Positions 14,245-24,709 of a stretch of 64,000 bases of DNA are shown here, one piece after another. The notes under the pieces were generated by a model. It was not told the DNA's origin and ran no database searches. It was given only the letters and a program-made list of their open reading frames with translations. Every line of letters begins with the position of its first letter. Within the stretch, counting starts at the first letter, position 1. The position numbers and the translations under genes are program-made. The stretch covers positions 22,230,213-22,294,212 of the forward strand of contig CM067089.1 in assembly GCA_034008185.1 (NCBI GenBank), written 5' to 3'. Origin of the DNA: Gorsachius magnificus (Eukaryota > Chordata > Aves > Pelecaniformes > Ardeidae).

Positions 14245-14465
14245 TGTAGGATGAGTCAGGGAACACAGATTCCTGATTCCTTTTTCTGGCTCTGCCACAG
14301 ACTCATACTGAGACTTTTGGAAATACATGTCATCTTTCTGTGCTCCAGCCTACTGTATATAAAATTACAAGACACAAATATAAAGCACAGTGAGTTCCCT
14401 GACAGAAAGATGACAGACAAATTATTCATTTACTTATTATTCATGTACTTCGCTATTTATTTTTA
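14245..14465 (+). mobile_element. MIR SINE
   Basis: Blocks appear in the expected MIR order: GATTCCTGATTCC, then TGGCTCTGCCACAGACT, then CATCTTTCTGTGCTCCAG, then TATAAAATTACAAGACA. These match the family's gene-internal segment, its conserved CTCTGCCAC block, the CTCTGTGCCTCAG block and the AAAATGGGGATAA block in degraded form. Confidence 0.65.
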
Positions 14466-14953
14466 GATAAATTGCTCATTTCTGTGTCACTCACAAAAAA
14501 GTTTTTATACCTGTGAACATCAGAAAGCTAAATAAGTAACAATACAGGAATTAAACAGATCCGTTTGTCACAGACAACCTCAGAATTGTCTGTTATTTGA
14601 CTACAAGACCTTTGTAACTGTGGTAAGATGTACATGTAGCAGTAAATAAGAGGAGGTAAAGGGTGACAAAAAGAACCAAGGAAATATTCCTGTAGAACTT
14701 CCCTGTTACCAAGGAAGAGTAAAGACAAAAAGGCTCTAATAAATCAAATTGTAACCTCGTAATGCAGATTAATTTACCTGTAAGGCTCTGAAATTGTAAC
14801 ATGAGTTTTCCCAGGAACAACAGAAAGAAACATCTTTTGGATTTCAAATTAAGCACATTTGTAATCAACTGTGAAAGAAATATGAGAACATGGCAACAGC
14901 GTTTTCAGAGTTTAATGACTTATGCTTTCAGTTGTCTGCCTTCTATATTACAC

Positions 14954-14968
14954 CCAGCAGAGGGCTCC
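14954..14968 (+). promoter_or_regulatory. Candidate CTCF-type motif
   Basis: CCAGCAGAGGGCTCC matches the core of the vertebrate CTCF consensus except at one position. It is a short motif call only, with nothing to show occupancy. It would suit a boundary near the AT-rich to GC-rich transition. Confidence 0.3.
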
Positions 14969-17900
14969 AGGACCCCAGTCTTCCTCGTTTTCCCGAAAAG
15001 CCGCAATCCTCCGAAGTTCCTGCAAGACTGGAATTCGAGAGTTGGGAGTCTCCTTTGGTTGGAGCAGAAAATCTGGGAGCAGTGTGTGCTTTCAAAGGGG
15101 TGTACAGAAATCGTTTAAATTTCTGTAAGGCTCTCATGAACACTCATTGCTGTTTAAAAGGAAAAAAAAAAAGACTTCCTTCTCAAAATACACTTACTCT
15201 AAATTGCAAAAATGCGTCTCTCTAGAGGACTGAAGATAAAACACAATTAAAATGCAGTTTGGTTGAGTAAGAATAAAAGCCATAGACAAAAACTATGCAA
15301 TGATATTCTACACTTAACAACAGGGAAGAGAAAATACTTTGAACAGTCTCAGGGACACATACAAATGTGTGATAGGATTAACTAAAACAATGGGAAGTAA
15401 AGCCAGAATATCAAGAAACACATCCCAGTAATGAGCTCCTTTCTTCAGATTAAGCTCCGTCACTGCAGCCTTTCAAAGCTAGAGCAGACAAAAACTGCAG
15501 AATACCCATTGTAGGGAACATGCCCACATTAAGCAGGGGGCAAAAACCAGGTGGAATGGATACTTTTTGTCCTCTAATTTTAATTCAAATCTAAAGAGAA
15601 GCACGTGTAACAGTTAAAATTACTCACAAATATAATCCACCACATATTAAAATGCTGCAGGACAAACTTATTTCAAGTACATTGCACAACAGTTAATAAT
15701 AAGCTAGAGAAGGAACAATCTTCCTCTGACTTGATTCAACACGTCCATTATTCATCACATTTGTGAAAGAATATGAATCCCATCAAATAATTAGATGGTG
15801 TGTTAACCTCCCTCGTTTGCAGCAGCCTGTGACTGATGGGCAGAAGGGCTCTCCAAGAACAATTTCCTGCGACGCCGCTCCCTTCCGCCTGGACCCTCGG
15901 TGAAGGGTGTGTTTTGTGTGTTTGTATAGAGAATCCCTGTGGAGTTTTTGTTGAGCTTTAGGTCAAAACCCTCTGAATTTAACTTTAAATTGGAGAGCTA
16001 TTAGATGCCATATTTGTTCCGGTACCTGTTACCAGGACTACAATACTGGTCATCTGCCATTAGTGTAAATGAAAAAAAAAAGGAACCACCCTCTTATATC
16101 ATGTTGGATTAGACTAAGGTGGGAAGGTAAAATATCAAATTGCAGCAAAGTATGCTGAAAGAAAGAAGTTGAAGTAGTCATAGGAGAATTTTAGTGGCAT
16201 TTTAACTTCGATTTTCTCAGATGTCTGCTTTGAAGCCCAGTGTGGTTTTCTCCTCCGTCCATTACCCCCAGGATAGACTGCCCTGATCATCAGCCAGATT
16301 GATGGTCAACTTCAAAGTATTCGTAGAAGAAAAAAACCAACAAACAGAGGTCCTGTCTGTTGTTGTTCTGAAACCTACGATTTGTAAGGATTTACAAATT
16401 GTCTGAACTGATGCCATCTGAGAACTCTCAAAATTTCTAATGGGCCTTGAGGTTTCCAAGCGAGTCAAAGCAACTACAAAGCAGACTGAGGCAGAACAAA
16501 TAAAACCTTAAATTCTGCTGACAAATAGGGTGCCATGAAGCACCTGTGGAAAAAGCTGGTAGACCCTCATATGATCTCATAACATAAATTAGTTTAGGAA
16601 GTTCTGTTCTAGTTCAGTCAAGAATTGACCAGGGAAGTCAGGTCAGACAAGGTAACTGCAATTGTTTCTCTTAGCTTTACAGACTGTTAATTTCTAGGGG
16701 CTTTACATGTGCTGCTTCATTTTCTACAAAAATTCCCCTTCCACTTCACTGTGATGTTACCCAATTTCCACCATGTACCTGGCCCAGAAGCAGCTGCATT
16801 TTCAGCATGTCTTTTATATAGTGGGGTCACACAAGTTGAAACCTGTCCTAGAAATCAGAGGCTTGTTGGGGGATTTTCAACCTGTTTCCCAAACTAAGGT
16901 AAAATCAGAGATCAGAGGACAGATAATGAGTTCATTATGTCCTCATAATCAGAGGACAGCTGATTAGTTTCAGTTAATGTATGGATAAGTGTAGCAAACA
17001 ACAGTGAAAAGTAGAAGAATTTAAAGACAGTGACTACTCCTACAAGAAAGTATATTCATACAATGTCAAGGGAGGAATGTATATACATTTAAACCAAAAT
17101 AAACAATGCAAACAGACTCTGCTTTTAATGACACTGGAGTGTGGAGTGACGTTCCCTACCCAGCTGGCATTACTCTGGATTTTTCCTGCTACTGCCGAAG
17201 GCAGAATCAGGCTCATTTGTTTGGTATTTAGCAACACATTACAGAGGAGCGTGAGTCGCAGAATAACTATGTGCTGCTGCTTTGGGATTTTTATGAAGGA
17301 GGAGAAGCACCTGGCATCACAGAATTACTTCTCCAGAGCTGCTCCAGGAAGCACCTACTGTCATCGTCAGAAGTAAATAGAGGAACAGCTCACCTGACAG
17401 GGGAAGGGGGGCTGCAGCCAGTGAGCAGGACACAAGCCACAGTCGTGCCCTGCAGCACAGCTCTGCTGCGACCCCTCCAAGAGCCTGAGGCCGGCCAAAC
17501 ATACAGCAGCCCTCCAAATCACCAGGATCAAGGAGTAAGCAGCAGCTTGTCAACGGGGGGGTGGTGGCATTTTAGCAGAAGAGGAAACAACTTTTGCAAA
17601 GACAGCAGCTTGGGGAACGTCCCCCCAGTGGTCCTTCCACCCAAGAGGAGCTTTGGCTCAGGAGAAGCACCCCAAGGAGCAGGGCAGCCCTGCCCAAACG
17701 CTTGAATGCGTGCTATTTTCATCAGGGAACAGATCCCTCGGCCTTGGCAGGGAGGAGAATTTCACTTAGTCTTTATCAGGGTGACTCTGCAAAGCAACAC
17801 CACGTTCCCGGGACCTACAAAGTCACTTCTGTGCTACCAAGGCCCGGGAGCACTGGCAGCTGCCACCCCTGTGCCCTGTCGTCTTTCCGCCTCTGCCCTA

Positions 17901-18019
17901 GGTGCTGCCCCGTGCCCCACTTGCCTCTGCGGGGCACACCGACACCCGGGCGGCGCGCCCGCTCCTCAGGCCTCCGCGATGGGTGAGGAGAAGCCGCTTC
18001 GCGGTTCCTGCCCACAACC

Positions 18020-18030
18020 AAGATGGCGGC
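18020..18030 (+). promoter_or_regulatory. YY1-type core promoter element
   Basis: AAGATGGCGGC is an exact match to the known YY1 downstream promoter element. Its plus orientation supports CUEDC2-sense initiation just upstream. Confidence 0.65.
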
Positions 18031-18101
18031 GCGGGGAGCACACCAGCACGACGCCGCTCTACCCTCCCGCGCCCGCCTCTATGACTGGCGGCGGGCGCGG
18101 C

Positions 18102-18109
18102 CACGTGAC
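18102..18109. promoter_or_regulatory. E-box CACGTGAC
   Basis: CACGTG with a 3' AC, the form preferred by USF and MiT/TFE factors. It lies about 75 bases downstream of the YY1 element within the CpG island. Confidence 0.5.
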
Positions 18110-18750
18110 GCTTTCAACCGCGCCGCGCGGGACCTGCGCCGGGAGGGAGCGAGGCCGCGGCGGGGGCGCGCGGGCGATCAGGTGACCCCCGCCCCCAACC
18201 GCCGGCGGCGGCGCGCGCCCGAGCCCTCCCCCCGCCGGGCCGCCGGGAGGGAGGGAGCGAGCGAGCGGGGCGGGGGGGCCGGGGCGGGGGTGACCCCGCA
18301 GGCCGCGCGGAGGGGGGGGGGACCGGGGCGGGGGGAGGGAGGGAGCGCCTGCGGGCCCGAGCCGCCCGCCGTGGGCTGGGCGTCGTGTCACGGCCCGGGG
18401 CCGGGCGGTGCGACCCGCGCTTTGCAGGTGGCGTGGGAATCCCGGCGCGGGGCCGGAGCGCGGCTCGCTCTGCCCGCGGGGTTGGTCTCCTTGCCGAATT
18501 CCAGCTCCCCGAGAGAATTCCCCTCCGCTCGCGAGGGGGAACGGGCACGGCGAAAATAAACGGCGTCCGTAGCGCCGCAGCCCGGGCGGACGCCAGCCGC
18601 CCACCCGGCGCCGGGCCTGGCCCTGGGGTTGTGCCGCAAAGGGCAGCGGCTGCGGCAGGGACAGCCGGCCGGAGCTCTCTGCTCTGTCCCGTTTCGGCCA
18701 CCAGAAACGAGTTCTGTTTCACGGTAGCAAATACGTCCGTGATGTTGAGA

Positions 18751-21700
18751 GGCCGCCACAGGCCTTAGTGCAGAAATTGTAAATGACACACGTCCCAGCA
18801 CGGCAGTGAGTTTGAAGGCTGATAAGTACAGTATTCTCACATCGAAGTTAGCCTTTCACATAGTGCATTTTATTCCGAAGGAGAAAGCTGTACCCTTTGC
18901 ATTGGGGGAAAGAGTCCCAAGTGACACAAAGCATAAAGATGCCAACACACAGAGAATGATTCGGTTGTGCTCCCTGTCCTACTAATTCAGCTTTCCTGTC
19001 TCATAAAGGGCTCCCTCATTCTTGGCTTGGGCCAGGCACTCACAGGATGGGCCGTCAGCTCCTCTGCGGGCACTGAAGTGGCTGGTCAACACCAGCAGTG
19101 AGCCGAGGTCCTCACACAGGCGATAACTCCTGCTCAGGTAAGGGTCCCGTGTCAGCAGAGCACCCGTCCGGCGTAGCTCTCAGGTGGAGGGAAGAGTGGC
19201 TGCTGGCATTACTGTCTTCTATTACTGTAATTTAGTGGGGCTAAGTTATTAACGAAAGCCTTATTGTAATGTTAGAGCATTAAGCAGTTAATGGTGTTAA
19301 CATGCACAGCGATCTCAGCCTACTTTCCCATGGCAACCACACCATGAAAAGTCCTTTCAGGGACTTCTTTAGCAAGCAAAACAAAAAAAATGGGAGCACT
19401 GAAATTACGTCTGTAAGGTGTTACTCAGCCTGGAAAGTTTTCTTTTAAGCCAGCAAAGTTTCAGGAGGTAAAGCAGGTCAGTGGAATATAGCTGCAGCTC
19501 ACACTCTGTCTGTCCAGCAGGTCTGGCTTTTGAGAGATTTCCTCCGAGGCTGTATAGCTCAGGCTACACTGATGGCTCCTTACATCCCAGGGGTCTGCAC
19601 TTCCCCAAGCACAGGCACACAGACACGCACAGCGCTGTATGAGACATGCTCTGTGCTTTCTCATAACAAGTTTTCAGAGAGTGCACAGTGAACCATCCCC
19701 GTCCCATTACTTGCTTAAGAATGATTACTGAAACTTGACCTAAAGGAACCCTCTCGAGGTGTTTTAGCTGATCCCTCAGCTGAATCAGTTTCACCTAAAC
19801 TTTCTCTACCCTGTTCTGAGAAACATCCAAAGCGTACAACACCCATCTCCTTCCACTTGCAGAAACCTTAACTCATTGGTAGGCAAATTTATGATCTTGT
19901 AAAAGTTGATATACATCCGAATGGCAGTTCCTCTTGGCTCAGAAACATTTTCCTAAATTGCTCTCCTCAAGTTTATCTTGTTAATATAAAGTCCAAGGCA
20001 CAATCAATCATTCCCATCCCATCCCATCAACCATTTGAGAATGCTTACTGAAGTCTGAGTTGAAATGATCTAGCTGTATGCAAACATTCCAGATTTTCAC
20101 CCTTTTTTTTAAGGAAGGCAGATTCATGTGAATTGTTGAAAAGTAGGCAACATTTTTTGAATATAGCGTAAGTAGTATTTCAGGCACCACAGGGATGATG
20201 GTACTTTTGGAGGCGTATTATTTCTGCAGCTGTTTTACAAAAAAAAAACCCAAATTTGACATTAACATGTTAGGAAGGAAGATGCAAGGGTGATGTAGAT
20301 TACCAGGTTCTCAAGACAGACAGTAGGGTGGCAAACTCTGTTGAGCTGCTGGCCAAAGTACCTAGTACAGAAGATGAATAATTTTCACATTAGCGTTCTA
20401 AGAACTGATACCACTTTTCTCTGCCTGAGGTGAAGAAATAAGTATGCCACGTGATATGTGGATCAAGTAAGCACTCCTGATATTTCAAACCAAGCGTGTC
20501 ATAATGCGATGACATACACTGCTCCACTGCTCACTCTTTACTAATAAACTCCTGTGTTTCACGACTGTCTGAAAAGTGACAAGGATTTCCAAGGGTTGAA
20601 GGTCTCTTGTTCTGCCAGTGCAAAACTGTGAGGCTGTAGCTGAGGGCAGAGCAATAGGAGTACCATTGCTTGACTGTATGTTTTAAAAAAGAGATTCTGT
20701 GCAACGTGTTAAACAGATCCACATTGTAATGACAAGAAATGCAGAAGGACTTTCGTAAACATAATTGAATCAGCTGACAACTACTGAAGTGATCTTAAAA
20801 TCCACAGTGCAATTATGGCTGGAAGTTTAAAGCCATGATGCCACCTTTTCAGTAAAAATTGAGCGCTCAGGAGAGTGATTTCTCCTGCCTTTGGCTTTCA
20901 GATCGTTCAGTGCATTATAAATCTCTCCTCCACAAAACTGTGCACATAGGATAAGCCCTTCTAGTAAATCTCCCCCTTAACTATTGCAGGTCACCACTGG
21001 AAGAGTGTTGCATTTGAAGGTATAATTCATAAGGTGGTTTGGTGTCCTGAGTTACGTAATTCTAAACTTGGCTTTGTGGGGAGGAACATGCAGCAACATC
21101 AGTTTGTTCCTTGAAGAATCTCTTTAAGAATGTTTGTACAAAGGTTTTTAATCAGCGCCCTGTATTTCAAGAAAATACCCACCGAATCTGAAAGGCCAGA
21201 GGACCTTCAGGACTTGTCCTCCACAAGCCCCATCTGGCCAAGACCATTGTGCAGTACAGATCCCCCAGATGTTAAGTTTTGTAAGATCTCCCTCTTTACT
21301 GGGGAATAAAATCTCTCCCCTGTGGCAATAAATGACCAAATGCGAGTGTGTTTGTCTGTCTTGGTGCCTCTGGTTTTATAGGAGCAGAGTTGGGTTCTTC
21401 AGGTGAAAGGATGATGGCTGACCTTTGAAGAAATACTTGATCACCTAGCTGCTTTCTGTCCTTCAGTATAAGACTGTCCTTTTGTCACTTAAAGGGTTTC
21501 CTTTCTTCAAAGGCAGGCTGAAGGTGGCAGCTTGCTTTCTCTGGATGTAAACGTTAAATCTGAGTGTGCTGGTGGATGGGTTTGTCTGAGATGCCAGAGA
21601 GAATTTATACCCAGTGGTTAAAACCTGCCGCCTTCTTTCCACTCACAGACACAAGGAAATAGCTTTTGCTCAGATACAGCGTGGTAGCTCCACAGGAAAA

Positions 21701-24689
21701 CACCTGAATATTTTCAAACACTTCACAGCAGCATTTTTTGTGGTTGTCAGAGGTTGGGGAACGGATTCAAGACCAGTTAGTGATTGGCTGTAGCTACGAC
21801 ACTCCTGTTGCTGAATTACTTTTTTCTTGTCCCAGTCTGACACTTGCCTGCAAGTGTCTTTGATTAAGGAGATGAGTGACTTTTCCTGTTCTATTGATCA
21901 GAATAAATTACCAGCAGCTAATTTATGGACCTCACAAAAGTGCCTTTGACATGGTGAATTGTGCTCTGTTGTTCAGGTAATTGGGTTGTCAGGAAATGTT
22001 ATTGGTTACTCTACAGTTATCTCTTATAGAATATTGGCCTGTTTCATGGAAATGGACAAAATCTTTTAGATTTCCAGTTCCCAGGATGTGTCTGGGTAAA
22101 AAGGAAATAAGCATTCTTCTTGATGGTAGAAAAAACATTTTGACTGCTATATGCTGATTTTCCATCCCTGATTTCTGTAAAAAAGAATATTACTTTTCTT
22201 GTACTGGCAAGTTCAGCAGGCTTGGTGGTTGCCAACATTTGCAGATTCAGCTTAAAATGTGGGACAAACATGCTGCTTAGGATAGTAATCTTGCCAACAG
22301 CTAGACTCAAAATCTTACCAGTGGCTTTTTGATCTGAGAAGGGTAGAACAAAGCTCACCTGTTTTCTGGGTATGTTGCAAAGATGACAAAGATAAACTTG
22401 GTTCTGTCACACCACTACAGAACACAGAAAACACACAGAAAGAGCAAATGGGGAGACGGAAGGTATTTTTACACATGGTTGTTTTTACAGACAGCTTCCA
22501 CACTTGCAGGCCACAGCATCTGCAAAAGTGAGAAAAATGCAAACAAAGGGTCCTTGTGAGGCTGAAAAATAAAAGACCAGGAGCTCACTTGAGGTGTTTG
22601 CATGAAGAGCTCCCACCTGAAAAAGTCTGGGCTGTTGTTTTCCTCTAATGCTGTGAAATGGGAATTTTCTAATTGAAATTAGAGGAAGCAAAGAAACTTT
22701 TTAGCTTAAGACATGAACAGCAAATAAATAATCCTTTCTGAGTATGCCTTCCCCTGGCTGTTTCTGCATGTGCTGTGTTTGAATACATGTACGTTGGTCA
22801 TATAGTGGTACAGTATTTTTAACTTACCGTTCATTGCCCCAAGTGAGAGATACATATAAAGAAAGGCTTGGTTTCTTTTTTAGTTACTGGATCTAGGTCA
22901 GTGGGAGGGTTGATACTAACAGTAGCTGCAGGAAAGTTTAGGTGATTAGATGGCTTTTGCATTTAGCTTTGAACACAGTGAAATTTGGGGCAGTTCTTCT
23001 GTATGAGTGTGCCTCACTGTTTGTGTCCCACTGCTGTGAGGTTCTTTCCGTATTTGTCTCCCTATTGTACCAAGGAAATGGTACTGGCACAGGGATTCAG
23101 TAAGAGGCGGTCCTTCAGGCAGCAAAACCCGCATCTGTTCAAAGCCCTGAAGAGCAGAGGACCACAGGCTGGGAATATGTGATGAGGAATCACTGTAGGG
23201 AGATGGCAGCATGGGGTGCCATATACCCAGCAGAGCACTTTTGTGTAAGCCCGTGTCACAGCTTTCTCCCTCAATATCGAGAGTCAAGTCACTAGAGCCT
23301 CAGTGTGACCATAGCCAGAGGCAGGGTGGGCTGGCTGGGGTGTGCTCCTCAGGCCAGCCACAAAGAGAGGAGTGCATGTGTGCTCTTGGCACCTGCAGTG
23401 GTGGCCACGTGCAGCGCAGAGCTTGGACGGGCTCTGAGACTGCAGATGGACCTGCCAACAGGCTGCTGGGCTTTGGGTCTCTCTAGGTCCCACAGGAGCA
23501 GTGCTGAGCACCACGGGGTGGTTTTTCTTTGTATCCTGCTAGCTCTGGAAGTCTCATCTCTGGAAATGCCAGACCTTTTTCACTCCCATGGGAGCCATCT
23601 CTCAGCAGCAATCCACATGACTGCTCTATGAGCTCTGCGTCAAACAGACCTGGACAGGTCCTGGTGTTGGTGTGGTTGGAATGAGGGAGCTGCACTGGTG
23701 GGAGCATGATGACCTTTGGAAGCTCACTGGCTGATGACCGCATCAGTTTCTCTATATGCAGGGCTAGTTTCCTTCCTTGGGAAGAACTCTGTGCTTACAC
23801 CAGGAGTTTGTTCACCCAGCAGCTTTGTAGACCCAAGGGGAAAGGAATGGTTAAGGAATGGCTTTTCTCCACCCAATTCAGTCCAGGCCTAGTACTGATA
23901 GCTGAAGGAGGGCTGTGGGCAGCCCCCCTCTGCCATTGCTTCTGTAGGAGCTCTGTGATTCTTAGAACTCCCCTGAGTTTTGGGTTATCAAGCGCCCCTT
24001 GTTGCAGCTGCATCAACTGTAGAATGGCTCATTTACCAAGTACAACAAGGGGCTCCTGTTTGGGCAGGATTCCACTGGCAGTCCATGCCTGAACTGGAGA
24101 CCTTTGATATTTTGGCTGGCAGACTAGTTGTCTGTGCCCTGCTTGGTATTTCCCTGTAAAATACGCTCTAGGTTGTCCTTTCTTTAGGAGACATTACCCT
24201 TCCTCCCACTTGTTTTTGAGTCCAAGCATCACTGTGAATGCTCTTAGCTGGAAGGTCCACCCCTTTCTGCACTGAGCATGCAAACCCACTACCAGCTGCT
24301 TCCTTGCCAGACAGCACAGCATTCCAGCTTAGGAGGTGTCTTTGAGTTCCTGCAGCTGGACACATCTGCATTTCCAGCTTTGCTTCCTGGAAGGGGCATT
24401 TTAAATGTACAGTACAGCTGCATACTGCCAGAAAGAACAGGAGCGGGAGAGCCACAAGAGATTGGGCTGCTTTGGACTGGTATTTCCAGTGATCCTTACA
24501 TTGCTGCTTTTTGTGGATGTCTTGCCTGCTGTTACCCAGGGATGACAGGACGCATTGGAGGAATTCGTGAATTGTTCTGATGAGAAGAGTACACTTGCCT
24601 ATGACATGCTTACCTTTTGATCTTGTTGATATTTCGATCTCCTCCTTGCCTTTGAAATTACATGGAGTTTTCTTTTTCCTCTTTTTTAG
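18751..24689 (+). other. CUEDC2: CUEDC2 5' UTR intron region
   Basis: This region lies between the CpG island and the acceptor of the first coding exon. A strong donor consensus (CTCAG followed by GTAAGG, boundary at 19,136/19,137) could end an untranslated exon. No domain-bearing open frame is present. A short near-palindrome (9-bp arms, 2-nt spacer) sits at 21,839-21,858. The rest holds no feature I can name. Confidence 0.5.
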
Positions 24690-24709
24690 AGAAAAAGGTT
24701 TAGAGAGAC

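Larger units (their letters stand above)
1..17900. other. AT-rich gene-free flank
   Basis: No coding exon I can defend lies here on either strand. Open frames are short, mutually overlapping and show no recognisable domain. The stretch is AT-rich and CpG-poor, with many homopolymer and simple-repeat tracts and scattered MIR-like fragments, in contrast to the GC-rich right half. In human, MFSD13A and the microRNA gene mir-146b lie upstream of CUEDC2. I looked for MFSD13A-like transmembrane exons and for the miR-146 mature core on both strands and found neither. The region is therefore best read as intergenic sequence upstream of CUEDC2. A lncRNA cannot be excluded. The longest open frames (11,693-12,289 plus; 13,473-13,925 minus) are treated under findings. 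Confidence 0.6.
17930..18750 (+). promoter_or_regulatory. CUEDC2: CpG island, probable CUEDC2 promoter
   Basis: An abrupt rise in GC and CpG density after 17.9 kb of AT-rich DNA marks a classic CpG island. It lies upstream of the first CUEDC2 coding exon, leaving a long 5' UTR intron of about 6 kb. A YY1-type element on the plus strand (AAGATGGCGGC, 18,020-18,030) usually sits just downstream of a start site and reads in the CUEDC2 direction, so transcription probably starts near 17.96-18.02 kb. An E-box, CACGTGAC, lies at 18,102-18,109. No TATA box is evident. Dense G runs (18,264-18,345) could form G-quadruplexes. Divergent transcription to the left is possible but no gene is seen there. 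Confidence 0.75.

Noticed and set aside
18023..18559. 178-codon frame beginning at the ATG inside the YY1 motif
   Set aside because: Arg/Ala/Gly-rich translation of a CpG island with no domain. CUEDC2 has a well-supported start downstream. A short upstream ORF effect cannot be excluded.
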